Shown here: positions 53,115 through 61,775 of the stretch, in pieces
Numbering within the stretch: the first letter of the stretch is position 1
Layout of the letters: each line of letters opens with the position of its first letter
The notes under the pieces: model-generated
The model's input: the letters and a program-made list of their open reading frames with translations, nothing else
Database searches by the model: none
What the model was told of the DNA's origin: nothing
Translations under genes and position numbers: made by a program
NCBI RefSeq assembly: GCF_029893345.1
Contig: NZ_JARXVE010000011.1
Span: 62,001 to 126,000, forward strand
DNA from: Mycolicibacterium frederiksbergense
Lineage (GTDB): Bacteria; Actinomycetota; Actinomycetes; Mycobacteriales; Mycobacteriaceae
Direction: 5' to 3'
Length of the DNA stretch: 64,000 nt

Positions 53115-54016
53115 GACGCCCTCCCCGCTTCGGCCTGCCGCTTGGTGCGGGGGTCGAGGATGTCGCGCAGGCTGTCGCCGATCAGGTTGAACGCCAACGC
53201 GACGGTCAGAATGGCCAGGCCCGGGAACACCGCGATCCACCACGACGAGAATTGATTGGCGCCCGCCGCGATCATCGAACCCCACTCCGGGGTGGGTGGC
53301 TGGGCGCCGAGACCGAGGAACGACAGTCCGGCCAGCAGCAGAATCGCGCCGCCCACCTCTTGGGTGGCCAGCACCAGGACGGGTCCGGCCACGCTCGGGA
53401 GGACATCCATCCGGATCGACCGCAGCGACGACGTCCCGGCCAACCGACTGGCCAGCACGAAGTCCGATTCCCGCAGAGTGACCACGAGCCCGCGCACGGT
53501 GCGGGCGTAGATCGGCCATGACACGATCACACCGGCGAGCACCGAGTTGTGCAGGTTCGCACCGAGTGACGCCGCGATCGCCATCGCCAGGATGATCACC
53601 GGGAACGCGAAGACCAGGTCGACCAGTCGCATCAGTACCTCATCGACCCAGCCGCCGAAGAATCCTGCCACCAAGCCGATCACACCGCCGATGACGGCGG
53701 CGCAGACCACCAGGATGATGCCGAACACCACCGAGATCCGGCTGCCGTACAGCACCCGGCTGAGCACGTCGCGCCCGAGTTCGTCGGTACCGAACCAATG
53801 CTGCGCCGACGGCCCCGACAGTGGCGGAAACACCTGGGCCAACGGATCGTATGGCGCGATGTGCGGCGCGAAGAGCAGCACCACTGCCCACAGGGAGAGC
53901 ATCACGGCGCCGGTCAGAAAAGCAGTGTTGCGATACTTGCCCAATCTCATTCGGCGCCATCGCCGATACCGGGGCTGCTCGATGACGTCATCGAATGCCG
54001 GCAGAGTGGTCGTCAT
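53111..54016 (-). CDS. ABC importer permease (DppC/OppC-like)
   Basis: Membrane subunit of 301 residues with an N-terminal OppC-type extension, six predicted helices and the EAA-like loop (LASRLAGTSSLRSIRMDVLP). FGTDELGRDVLSRVLYGSR is a hallmark of DppC proteins. Overlaps both neighbours by four bases. Confidence 0.92.
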   Translation of the reverse strand: MTTTLPAFDDVIEQPRYRRWRRMRLGKYRNTAFLTGAVMLSLWAVVLLFAPHIAPYDPLAQVFPPLSGPSAQHWFGTDELGRDVLSRVLYGSRISVVFGIILVVCAAVIGGVIGLVAGFFGGWVDEVLMRLVDLVFAFPVIILAMAIAASLGANLHNSVLAGVIVSWPIYARTVRGLVVTLRESDFVLASRLAGTSSLRSIRMDVLPSVAGPVLVLATQEVGGAILLLAGLSFLGLGAQPPTPEWGSMIAAGANQFSSWWIAVFPGLAILTVALAFNLIGDSLRDILDPRTKRQAEAGRAS

Positions 54017-55098
54017 GTCAGCCTCACTCGCGGGTCGAGGGCCATGTAGAGCAGGTCGACGACGAGGTTGATCAGGATGTAGGACAGTGAGACGAACAGG
54101 CTGACCCCCATGATTGCGCTCAGATCGCCTGCCGTCGCCGCGTGGTAGGCGTACTGCCCAAGACCGGGCCAGTTGAATACCGTCTCGATCAGTACGGTGC
54201 CGGCCAGCAGGGTGCCGAAAGCAACACCGGTCACGGTGATGATGGGTCCGGCGGCGGCCCGCAGGATGTACCGGAATGTAGTCTCGGTTCCGCTCAGCCC
54301 CTTGGCTTCTGCCGCGCGCACGTAGTCCTGCCCGAGCACCTCCAGCACCGAGGTGCGGGTGAACCGGATGATCAAACCCAACGTGTAGACCCCCAGCACC
54401 ACTGACGGCAACACCAGATGTGAGGCTGCCGAAATGAATGCGGGCAGGTCCCCGGCCAGCAGGCTGTCGATGGTGAGGAATCCCGTGATCTTCGGCGGCG
54501 CAATGAATGTCGAGTCAAGTCGACCACCACTGGGCAACCAGCCCAACTTGGCGAAGAACACGAACGACGCCACCAGCCCGAGCCAGAAGATCGGGGTGCT
54601 TACGCCGAGCATTGCGATGATCCGGGCGAGCTGATCAGGAAACCTGTTGCGCCGTAGCGCAGCCCAGGTGCCCAGAGCGACTCCCACCACGACCACGAAC
54701 AGCACGGCGGCCATCACGAGTTCGAGCGTCGCGGGTGCGTAAGCACCCAGATCCTCGACCACGGGACGGTGGGTCTGTTGAGACATTCCCAGGTCGCCGT
54801 GCAGCAGGTTCTTGAGGTAGATGAAGTATTGGATGACGGGGGGCCGATCCAGTCCGTATCGGGCTTCATATGCCGCCACGACCGCTGGGTCGCTGGCTGC
54901 GCGGTCACCGAGGTTGGCGGCTGCCGCGTTGATCGGCACCACGGTGGTGAGCAGGAAACTCACCACCGTGATGCCGACCGCGAGGATGGCGGTCAGGCCC
55001 AGCCGGCGCAGGGCGTAACGGACGAGGGGATGGCGACGCCGGGCGGGCGCGCTGGGCTCAGCGCGCACCTCCGGGTTCGCGGGGCTGTCGATGACCAT
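54013..55098 (-). CDS. ABC importer permease (DppB/OppB-like)
   Basis: Membrane subunit of 361 residues. After the first helix comes the periplasmic region with YGLDRPPVIQYFIYLKNLLH, GDLGMS, and the EAA loop VRAAEAKGLSGTETTFRYIL. An unusual 30-residue polar N-terminal tail precedes the first helix. Fourteen bases follow the binding-protein gene. Confidence 0.91.
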   Translation of the reverse strand: MVIDSPANPEVRAEPSAPARRRHPLVRYALRRLGLTAILAVGITVVSFLLTTVVPINAAAANLGDRAASDPAVVAAYEARYGLDRPPVIQYFIYLKNLLHGDLGMSQQTHRPVVEDLGAYAPATLELVMAAVLFVVVVGVALGTWAALRRNRFPDQLARIIAMLGVSTPIFWLGLVASFVFFAKLGWLPSGGRLDSTFIAPPKITGFLTIDSLLAGDLPAFISAASHLVLPSVVLGVYTLGLIIRFTRTSVLEVLGQDYVRAAEAKGLSGTETTFRYILRAAAGPIITVTGVAFGTLLAGTVLIETVFNWPGLGQYAYHAATAGDLSAIMGVSLFVSLSYILINLVVDLLYMALDPRVRLT

Positions 55099-55111
55099 CG
55101 GATACCCTTCG

Positions 55112-56701
55112 TCAGCCTCGGCCGACCTTGCCGAAATTCGTGCCGAGCGCTGGGTTGTAGTTCAGCCCGGTCAGGTTGTTGTCCGCGACGACATTCGCGG
55201 CCACCGTCACGATCGGAATGAAATGGTTTGTCGCTTTGAGGGTTTGGTCCCACTGCTGGAACGCCGCCACTCGCTGAGCTTCATCCAGCGTGGCGCTGGC
55301 CTTGTCCGCCAACTCCACCAGTTGCGGGTCCTGCTCCGGTGTCCAGTGAATCCGCTGGCCGAGCACACTGCCGGGGTTGTAGATCAGGAACTGGCTGGGA
55401 TCGGGATAGTCCGGCGGGTAGGGGTACATCGCCGCCTGTGTCTTGCCCTCCTGGTAGCGGGTGCGCGTGACCTGTGTCGGGCCCGGCTTCAAAGTCACCT
55501 TGACACCGACCTCGCCGAGGCTCGAGGCGATACGTTGTGCGAACGTACCCATGTCGAGGCCGCCAACCTTGTAGTCACTGCCGTACTCCAGCACGACCTC
55601 GGCACCTTCCTTGCCGCTGGCGGCCAGGGAGTTCTTCGCCGCGCCAACATCGCGCTTGGTGGCGAACTGCTCTGGCAGCGCGGCCTTTACACTCCGCGGG
55701 ATCAGGCCGGTGCCCTGCACCGCGCCAGGGCCGGCCAATTGCACCAGCCCGTCGTAGTCCACGCCGAGCGCGATTGCCTTACGGAAATCGGCGTTGGCGG
55801 TCGGTGAGTCGCCGGCGTTGGTGAGGGCCAGATAGACGACCTCGGGCGGCAGGCCGCTGTGCACGGACACCTTGGCGGTGTCCAGCTCGGCCAGCATCGG
55901 CGACGACAGGTTCAGCGCGACATCGGCATCGCCGTTCTGGACGTTCAGCGACTGCTGTTGCGGGCTGGAGGTGCTACGGAAAACCAACCGGGTGAATGTG
56001 GGTTTGTCACCGCGATAGTTCTCGTTCGCCTTGAGCACCAGCTTCGAGTTCGGTTCGTAGCTCTCCAACACGTACTGCCCGGTGCCCATCGACATCTTGT
56101 CGAACTTGGAGCCCGCGGCGTCTTCGGTCGCGGCGTTGGGTCCATCGGTGGCGCCGTGCTTCTTGGCCTCGACGGAGTTGATCACGCTGAAGTTGCCGGA
56201 GGTCAACATCACCGGCAGTTCCGGACGCGGTGTCTCCGAGGACACCACGATGGTCGAAGAATCCGGCGCGGTCACCGACAACCCGTCCATCAGATATGAC
56301 GGGCTGCCCTTGTAGTTCTTGAGGCGGTTGAAGGAGAACACCACGTCCTCGGCGGTCATCGGAGTGCCGTCGGAGAATTCGACGTCCGGGCGCAGCCGGA
56401 AGGTGAACGTCTTGGCGTCGGGTGAGCCCTCGAAGCTCTCAGCAAGACTGGGCACCACCTTCTCGACCGATTCGCCGTCGAAAGTCACCAGGGTGTCGTA
56501 GGTGTGCAGCAGCGCGTTGGCGCCGGTGAAGTCGAATACCTGCGCGGGGTCGAGCGTGCTGATGTTGAGCACCTCGTCGATGACGAGCGTGTCGGCGGCC
56601 GCGGCATTTTGGCTTGATCCGCCACAGGCCGCCACCAGACCGACTGCGAGACTCAACGAGAGCAGCGCACTGGCTCGGCGCCTCACCCGAGTAATTCTCA
56701 T
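55112..56701 (-). CDS. ABC importer substrate-binding lipoprotein, family 5
   Basis: Peptide/nickel-type solute-binding protein of 529 residues. The signal peptide ends in lipobox LVAAC followed by GGSSQ, so it is a lipoprotein on the outer face of the membrane. The family signature is NISTLDPAQVFDF and FRLRPDVEFSDGTPMTAEDV. The ATG at 56701 begins the signal peptide; the longer frame is not credible. First gene of the presumed 17-kb cluster ending with UbiD. Ligand unknown; family 5 proteins bind peptides but also sugars, opines and aromatic conjugates. Confidence 0.92.
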   Translation of the reverse strand: MRITRVRRRASALLSLSLAVGLVAACGGSSQNAAAADTLVIDEVLNISTLDPAQVFDFTGANALLHTYDTLVTFDGESVEKVVPSLAESFEGSPDAKTFTFRLRPDVEFSDGTPMTAEDVVFSFNRLKNYKGSPSYLMDGLSVTAPDSSTIVVSSETPRPELPVMLTSGNFSVINSVEAKKHGATDGPNAATEDAAGSKFDKMSMGTGQYVLESYEPNSKLVLKANENYRGDKPTFTRLVFRSTSSPQQQSLNVQNGDADVALNLSSPMLAELDTAKVSVHSGLPPEVVYLALTNAGDSPTANADFRKAIALGVDYDGLVQLAGPGAVQGTGLIPRSVKAALPEQFATKRDVGAAKNSLAASGKEGAEVVLEYGSDYKVGGLDMGTFAQRIASSLGEVGVKVTLKPGPTQVTRTRYQEGKTQAAMYPYPPDYPDPSQFLIYNPGSVLGQRIHWTPEQDPQLVELADKASATLDEAQRVAAFQQWDQTLKATNHFIPIVTVAANVVADNNLTGLNYNPALGTNFGKVGRG

Positions 56702-56826
56702 AACCACCGCTTCCTGTGTCCGGTGAGAGCAGACCGGAGCCCTCACGTCGTGGTGCAGACCAGCCAACGCTGTCGTGAGGTGGGTCACCATGTGCGCCCG
56801 CACCGCGATTGCGCCACAAGTCGTCG

Positions 56827-56843
56827 GCGCGCACAGTGCGCGC
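56827..56843. promoter_or_regulatory. GC-rich inverted repeat upstream of the importer operon
   Basis: Arms GCGCGCA and TGCGCGC around three bases, 126 bp upstream of the binding-protein start in the divergent gap with the small secreted protein gene. It could be an operator, for example for PucR, but such repeats arise easily in GC-rich DNA. Confidence 0.2.
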
Positions 56844-56920
56844 ACATCAACGCCTACGACGTTGTCGGCTGATTGGGCGTACCGTCGAAGTAGGTCGTTT
56901 CCTAGAAACGGTTGGCAGCG

Positions 56921-57205
56921 ATGATGGCTCTCTCCACACGTTCCGCACGAGTGGCGCGCCTTGCGGGCACCGCGTTCGCGGCACTCGCGGTGATCGCCGG
57001 GCCGTCCCTGCTGGCGCCCGAAGTGGCACCCGCCCCGCTCGCGGACCCGTGCGTCAACGGCGTCATCCCGTGGAATCCGTACGTGGTGAACTGCAACCTG
57101 CAGCCCAGAGCACCCCGGGTGCGCGGGTCCGCCCCCGATGCCGGCGCGATCATCGCCTGCCGGGACAGGCCCGGATGCCTGTCCTGGTACGTCAACGGAT
57201 GGTGA
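56921..57205 (+). CDS. Small secreted cysteine-containing protein, tandem copy 1
   Basis: Unrecognised 94-residue protein with an N-terminal signal peptide (VARLAGTAFAALAVIAGPSL) and a mature part with four cysteines (PCVNGVIPWNPYVVNCNLQP and IIACRDRPGCLSWYVNG). Either ATG at 56921 or 56924 may start it. The mature domain is almost identical to that of copy 2, about 500 bp downstream, whereas the signal peptides differ. A shared 14-base word (AGAAACGGTTGGCA) lies just upstream of both starts. Likely exported; function unknown. Confidence 0.75.
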   Translation: MMALSTRSARVARLAGTAFAALAVIAGPSLLAPEVAPAPLADPCVNGVIPWNPYVVNCNLQPRAPRVRGSAPDAGAIIACRDRPGCLSWYVNGW

Positions 57206-57695
57206 TCCGGGCAGGGACAGCGCGGGCAGGGCTTCGGGGTCCAGGAGCCGGCCGAGTGCCCAATGTCACCCGACCCCCGACATCCGGGTCGAAACAGAGG
57301 GATATCCGTTGTGCGACGGCGAGTTTCGACCGAGCGAGGGCTGTTTTGCGCGCCGGAGATATCGGCGTCGGTGCTAACGTTGAAATAGGCGGACACCAGA
57401 AACGGTTGGCACTGACGATGAGTACGTCAACACAACGCGTCCTGCGCCCAGTGCTGCTGGGTGCGGCGACGCTCTCATTGGTCATCGCGCCGACGGAGAT
57501 TCTCGAGCGGGTTGGCCCACAGTCCACCCAAACCCAGGCCCAGCCGTGCGTCAACGGCGTCGTCCCGTGGAATCCGTACGTGGTGAACTGCAACCTGCAG
57601 CCCAGACCACCCCGAGTGCGCGGGTCCGCCCCCGATGCCGGTGCGATCATCGCCTGCCGGGGCAAGCCCGGATGCCTGGGCTGGTACGTCAACGG
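57047..57695 (+). repeat. Tandem 152-bp repeats encoding the mature parts of the secreted paralogues
   Basis: Units 57047-57198 and 57544-57695 are the same length with no indel and differ at 8 of 152 bases by eye (about 95% identity). The signal-peptide coding parts just upstream are not similar. The shared 14-base word occurs at 56904-56917 and 57398-57411. This pattern suggests duplication followed by gene conversion or strong selection limited to the mature domain. Confidence 0.85.
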
Positions 57696-57705
57696 GCAGT
57701 GGTGA
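57418..57705 (+). CDS. Small secreted cysteine-containing protein, tandem copy 2
   Basis: A 95-residue paralogue of the gene at 56921. The signal peptide (VLRPVLLGAATLSLVIAP) is different, but the mature domain has the same four cysteines (PCVNGVVPWNPYVVNCNLQP; IIACRGKPGCLGWYVNG). The ATG at 57418 is preferred, being in the same position relative to the shared upstream word as in copy 1. About 210 bp separate the two coding regions. Confidence 0.75.
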   Translation: MSTSTQRVLRPVLLGAATLSLVIAPTEILERVGPQSTQTQAQPCVNGVVPWNPYVVNCNLQPRPPRVRGSAPDAGAIIACRGKPGCLGWYVNGQW

Positions 57706-57720
57706 TCGGGCAGTGGTGAT

Positions 57721-58032
57721 ATGGGCAGCGACCGCAACGACGTAGAAAAGCGTTGGCATGACCCGGAGATGTTCCGGGCCGCGGTCACCTACGTGGTGTG
57801 CGTCGTCGCTGTCGCCGGGGTTGCGCTGACGTTCTACGCCTTCGACCGGTCGTTGCTCTCGGCAACGCTGGTTCCGACCATCATGTTCGTCGGCGGGGTC
57901 GGCGCCTTCGTCCGGACCTACCAGGTGTGGCGGGCCGAGGGCACTTGGCCGATCTGGCAGGGCGCCGGCTGGTTCCTGCTGGCGCTATCGCTGGTTTGCC
58001 TGTCTGTGCCCGGTTCGGCAATCCTGCACTGA
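57721..58032 (+). CDS. Small membrane protein, unknown function
   Basis: A 103-residue protein with about three hydrophobic segments: TYVVCVVAVAGVALTFYAF, SATLVPTIMFVGGVGAF and WFLLALSLVCLSV. No recognised family. It begins 15 bp after the second secreted-protein gene on the same strand and may be co-transcribed with it. It converges with fadD2, 12 bp away. Confidence 0.65.
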   Translation: MGSDRNDVEKRWHDPEMFRAAVTYVVCVVAVAGVALTFYAFDRSLLSATLVPTIMFVGGVGAFVRTYQVWRAEGTWPIWQGAGWFLLALSLVCLSVPGSAILH

Positions 58033-58044
58033 CCTTCGCCCGGC

Positions 58045-59724
58045 TCAGTCGAGTTCGATGTCGCGCAACTCGCGCTTGAGGATCTTGCCGGTCGGGTTGC
58101 GCGGCAACTCGTCGAGGAAGATCACCTCACGCGGCACCTTGTAGCGGGCCAGATGCTCCTTGACGTAAGCCTTGATCGCCTCTTCGTCGATGGTGGCCCC
58201 CTCGGCCTTCACCACGAATGCCCGCAGCCGCGCACCCCACTCCGGGTCCTCGACGCCCAGCGCGGTGGCCTCGACGACCTCGGGGTGTCCGCTGATCAGA
58301 TCCTCGACCTCGGCCGGAAACACGTTCTCCCCGCCGGAGACGATCATCTCGTCATCTCGGCCGCTGACGTAGAGCAGGCCGTGCTCGTCGAAGTAGCCGA
58401 CATCGCCCGACGACATCATGCCGTCGATGATCTGCTTGCCACCGCCGCCGGTATAGCCCTTGAACGGGAAGGTCGTTCGCACGAAGATGCGCCCCACCTG
58501 CCCCGGCGGAAGCTCCACGCTGTTGTCGTCAAAAATCTTGACGGTGATGCCCTTGACCACCGGTCCGACCGTGGACGGGTTGATCGACAGATCCCTGGGC
58601 CGCGCGATGGTCGCGAAGGCGATCTCGGTTGATCCGTACAGGTTGTAGATGACCGGACCGAGATCCTTGAGCGCCCGGGAGGCCAATTCGGCGCCGAGTT
58701 GGGAGCCGGAGACGAACATGATCCGCAGTGTGGACAGATTCGGCTTGGGCTGCATCTGCTCGAGCTGATCGAGCATGCGCGAGAGCATCACCGGCACCAC
58801 CACCATCGCGGTCACCCGGTGTTTCTCAACGTCTTCCAGCACGGTGGCCGGCTTGAAGCGGCGACGCAGCACCAAGGTGCTGCCCAGCATCATCGCGATG
58901 GTGGCGTGCAGGAACCCGAGCGCGTGAAATATCGGCGCCGGCAACGAGGTCACCTCGCCTGCCTTGAACGGGACATGCGACAACACGCCGCCGATCGGAG
59001 CCAGTGAGGGCGGAGCAGCGCGGTTGGCGCCCTTGGGCGTTCCGGTGGTGCCGCTGGTCAGGATGATGATCGACGGGTGCTTGGTGGCCTTGGGCGCAGG
59101 CCGGCCGCTGCTCCTCGCAATGATGTCGGCCAGCGTTTCATCGGTGCTGCCAGAGGGTTTCGCACTGTCCGGGTTCACGCCGAGCGCCCGCAGATTGCCC
59201 AGCTCCGTTTCGGCCTGCGCGACCGCGGCGGTGTACTCGTCGTCGTAGATGATCACCCTGGCGCCCTCGCGCGCGGCGACCTCTTTGAGCTGCGGGCCGG
59301 AAAACTCGGTGTTGAGCAGGATGAGCCGTGCTCCCACCCGGGCCGCGCCGTACAGCGCGACCAGGAACCAACGGTGATTGCGGGCCAGGATGCCTACACC
59401 GTCACCGCCTCTGACTCCCATCGTGCGCAGCTCATTGGCAACCGCGTGCGCGGCGGCGTCGAGTTCACCGAACGTCATCTCGCCTTCGTCGTCGATGACC
59501 GCGACACGGTCGGGGTGCCGACGCGCATTGAGCGCCGGAATCATGCCGATCTCGCCCCAGTTCCGGATGTCGGCCAGCAGGGCCACCATGTGCTGTGGCG
59601 ACTCCAGCCGCAGCGCTCCCGCCTCGAACATCTTGCGCAGGTAGTGCAGTTCGGCCGCGCCCCGCTCCAGATACTGCGTGGCTTTCGCTGTGAGGTTCGC
59701 CGGCAGATCAGACAGACTTGGCAT
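58045..59724 (-). CDS. fadD2: Fatty-acid-CoA ligase FadD2
   Basis: AMP-forming acyl-CoA synthetase of 559 residues. Motifs: LTSGTTGTPKGANRAAPP, YNLYGSTEIAFATIA, GYFDEHGLLYVSGRDDEMIV and the terminal catalytic Lys in RNPTGKILKREL. The ATG at 59724 gives the length of M. tuberculosis FadD2; the long frame upstream is antisense shadow. Divergent from polD2, the same arrangement as Rv0270/Rv0269c. In M. tuberculosis it neighbours fadE6, here 37 kb away. Confidence 0.9.
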   Translation of the reverse strand: MPSLSDLPANLTAKATQYLERGAAELHYLRKMFEAGALRLESPQHMVALLADIRNWGEIGMIPALNARRHPDRVAVIDDEGEMTFGELDAAAHAVANELRTMGVRGGDGVGILARNHRWFLVALYGAARVGARLILLNTEFSGPQLKEVAAREGARVIIYDDEYTAAVAQAETELGNLRALGVNPDSAKPSGSTDETLADIIARSSGRPAPKATKHPSIIILTSGTTGTPKGANRAAPPSLAPIGGVLSHVPFKAGEVTSLPAPIFHALGFLHATIAMMLGSTLVLRRRFKPATVLEDVEKHRVTAMVVVPVMLSRMLDQLEQMQPKPNLSTLRIMFVSGSQLGAELASRALKDLGPVIYNLYGSTEIAFATIARPRDLSINPSTVGPVVKGITVKIFDDNSVELPPGQVGRIFVRTTFPFKGYTGGGGKQIIDGMMSSGDVGYFDEHGLLYVSGRDDEMIVSGGENVFPAEVEDLISGHPEVVEATALGVEDPEWGARLRAFVVKAEGATIDEEAIKAYVKEHLARYKVPREVIFLDELPRNPTGKILKRELRDIELD

Positions 59725-59778
59725 GTCGTCACAATAAGTGACCGCTATCGCGCCAGGGGCGGTTACTAACATGTGCTC

Positions 59779-61032
59779 ATGGCCGGTGCGATGTCGCTGG
59801 AGTTGGACGGCCTCACTGTGGCCGTCACCAACCCGGACAAGGTGGTTTTCCCGGACGCCCACGTCACCAAACTCGACCTGATCAACTACTACCGATCGGT
59901 GGCCGACGGCGTGCTGCGCGGGGTGTACGGCCGCCCGATGATCCTCAAACGGTTCGTCAAAGGCATCGCCACCGAGGCCATCTTCCAGAAGCGGGCTCCG
60001 GAGAAACGGCCGGACTATGTGGACGTCGCCGAGCTCAAATATCGGTCCGGCACCTCCGCGAAGGAAGCGGTGCTGCGCGATGTCGCGGGCCTGGCCTGGG
60101 CGGTGAACCTGGGCTGTGTCGACTTCAACCCGCATCCGATTCGGGCCGAGGACCTCGACCATCCCGACGAACTGCGGGTCGACCTGGACCCGATGCCCGG
60201 GGTCGGATGGTCGCAGATCGTCGCCGTCGCCCAGATCGCCCGCGAGGTGCTGGAGGATTACGGCCTGACCGCCTGGCCCAAGACGTCGGGCTCGCGCGGC
60301 TTCCACATCTATGCCCGCATCCACCCCCGGTGGCCGTTCACCCAGGTGCGACTGGCCGCCGAGACGGTGGCCCGCGAAGTCGAACTGCGTGCCCCCGAGC
60401 TGGCCACGTCGCGCTGGTGGAAGGAAGAACGGGGCGCGCGAGTCTTCGTGGACTTCAACCAGAACGCCAAGGACCGCACCGTGGCCTCGGCCTATTCGGT
60501 GCGGGCCACCCCCGATGCCCGGGTGTCCACCCCGCTGCGCTGGGACGAGGTCGACGGTTGCCGTCCCGAGGCATTCACCGTCGCCACCGTGCCCAGCCGG
60601 TTCGCCGAGATCGGCGACCCATGGGAGGGGATGGACACCGCGGCCGGAGAGTTGGACGAGTTGCTCGCGCGGGCCAAGGAGCTCGGCCCGGCCGAGAAGG
60701 CCCCGAAGGGCGCCGGACGAGACGGTGCAGGCAAGCGCGTTTCATCGATGCCGCTGATCGAAATCGCCCGCACCAAAACCAAGGACGAGGCACTGGCGGC
60801 ATTGGATGTGTGGCGTGAGCGCTATCCCGCGGTGACCGAGCGGCTGGCACCCGTCGACGTGTTGCTCGACGGGATGCGCGGCCCGAGTTCGATCTGGTAC
60901 CGGGTGCGGATCAACCTGCAGCATGTGCCCGAAGCCGAACGCCCACAGCAGGAAGAGCTGATCGCCGATTACAACCCGTGGGAGCACTACCGCGGTGCAC
61001 AGTGGTCCCCAGATCGACACCGAGATTCCTAG
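59779..61032 (+). CDS. polD2: LigD-polymerase-like DNA/RNA polymerase PolD2
   Basis: Stand-alone archaeo-eukaryotic-primase-like polymerase homologous to the POL domain of LigD, 417 residues. Features: VTNPDKVVFPDAHVTKLDLI, HPDELRVDLDPMPG (metal-binding DLD), TSGSRGFHIYARI and VFVDFNQNAKDRTVASAYS. Such enzymes add or fill in ribo- and deoxynucleotides at DNA ends. Starts at ATG 59779 or 59791; GTG 59773 is possible. Synteny supports Rv0269c / PolD2. Confidence 0.88.
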   Translation: MAGAMSLELDGLTVAVTNPDKVVFPDAHVTKLDLINYYRSVADGVLRGVYGRPMILKRFVKGIATEAIFQKRAPEKRPDYVDVAELKYRSGTSAKEAVLRDVAGLAWAVNLGCVDFNPHPIRAEDLDHPDELRVDLDPMPGVGWSQIVAVAQIAREVLEDYGLTAWPKTSGSRGFHIYARIHPRWPFTQVRLAAETVAREVELRAPELATSRWWKEERGARVFVDFNQNAKDRTVASAYSVRATPDARVSTPLRWDEVDGCRPEAFTVATVPSRFAEIGDPWEGMDTAAGELDELLARAKELGPAEKAPKGAGRDGAGKRVSSMPLIEIARTKTKDEALAALDVWRERYPAVTERLAPVDVLLDGMRGPSSIWYRVRINLQHVPEAERPQQEELIADYNPWEHYRGAQWSPDRHRDS

Positions 61033-61040
61033 GAGCGTCG

Positions 61041-61775
61041 ATGCGAATCGCCTTGTTCGCGACCTGCCTGGCGGATGCACTGTTCCCGCCCGCCGCGATC
61101 GCCACCGTGCAGTTGCTGGAGCGGCTCGGGCATCAGGTGGTGTTTCCGGAAGGCCAAACCTGTTGCGGCCAAATGCATGTCAACACCGGCTACCTCAGAG
61201 AAGCCACCGCGCTGGTGCGCAATCACGTCGAGGCCTTCGAGTCCGCGGACTGTGATGCGGTGGTGGCGCCATCGGGCTCCTGCGTGGGTTCGGTGCGTCA
61301 CCAGCACGCGATGGTGGCACGCCGGGCCGGGGACGAGGAGCTGGCCACCCGCGCCGAGGAACTGGCCGGCCGGACCTACGAGCTGTCGGAACTGCTCATC
61401 GATGTGCTCGGAGTCGACGATGTTGGCGCCTACTATCCGCATCGCGTCACCTATCACCCGACCTGCCACTCGCTGCGCATGCTCGGGGTGGGTGACAAGC
61501 CGCTCCGGCTGCTGCGCAAGGTCCGGGGATTGACTCTGGTCCAGCTGCCCGACGCCGAATCCTGTTGCGGCTTCGGCGGAACCTTCGCAATCAAGAATGC
61601 CGACACGTCCACGGCCATGCTGGCCGACAAGATGGCGCACATCCTGGACACCGGCGCCGAGGTGTGCACCGCCGGAGACTCCTCGTGCCTGATGCACATC
61701 GGTGGCGGGTTGAGCCGACTGCGCTCCGGGGTGCGCACCGTGCATCTGGCCGAGATCCTGGCGGCCGAGTCATGA
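61041..61775 (+). CDS. lutA: L-lactate utilisation protein LutA, CCG-domain Fe-S subunit
   Basis: A 244-residue protein with two cysteine-rich CCG domains (QTCCGQMHVNTGY and ESCCGFGGTFAIK), the LldE/LutA hallmark. Part of the LutABC L-lactate oxidising complex that feeds electrons to the respiratory chain. AGGAG is upstream of the ATG. Its stop overlaps the lutB start. Confidence 0.92.
   Translation: MRIALFATCLADALFPPAAIATVQLLERLGHQVVFPEGQTCCGQMHVNTGYLREATALVRNHVEAFESADCDAVVAPSGSCVGSVRHQHAMVARRAGDEELATRAEELAGRTYELSELLIDVLGVDDVGAYYPHRVTYHPTCHSLRMLGVGDKPLRLLRKVRGLTLVQLPDAESCCGFGGTFAIKNADTSTAMLADKMAHILDTGAEVCTAGDSSCLMHIGGGLSRLRSGVRTVHLAEILAAES

Noticed and set aside
57744..57758. Third copy of the AGAAACGGTTGGCA-like word inside the small membrane protein gene
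   Set aside because: It is imperfect, lies within coding sequence, and the ATG that follows opens only a short frame.
60325..61031. Minus-strand frames over polD2
   Set aside because: They overlap a well-supported polymerase gene and show no recognisable domain.
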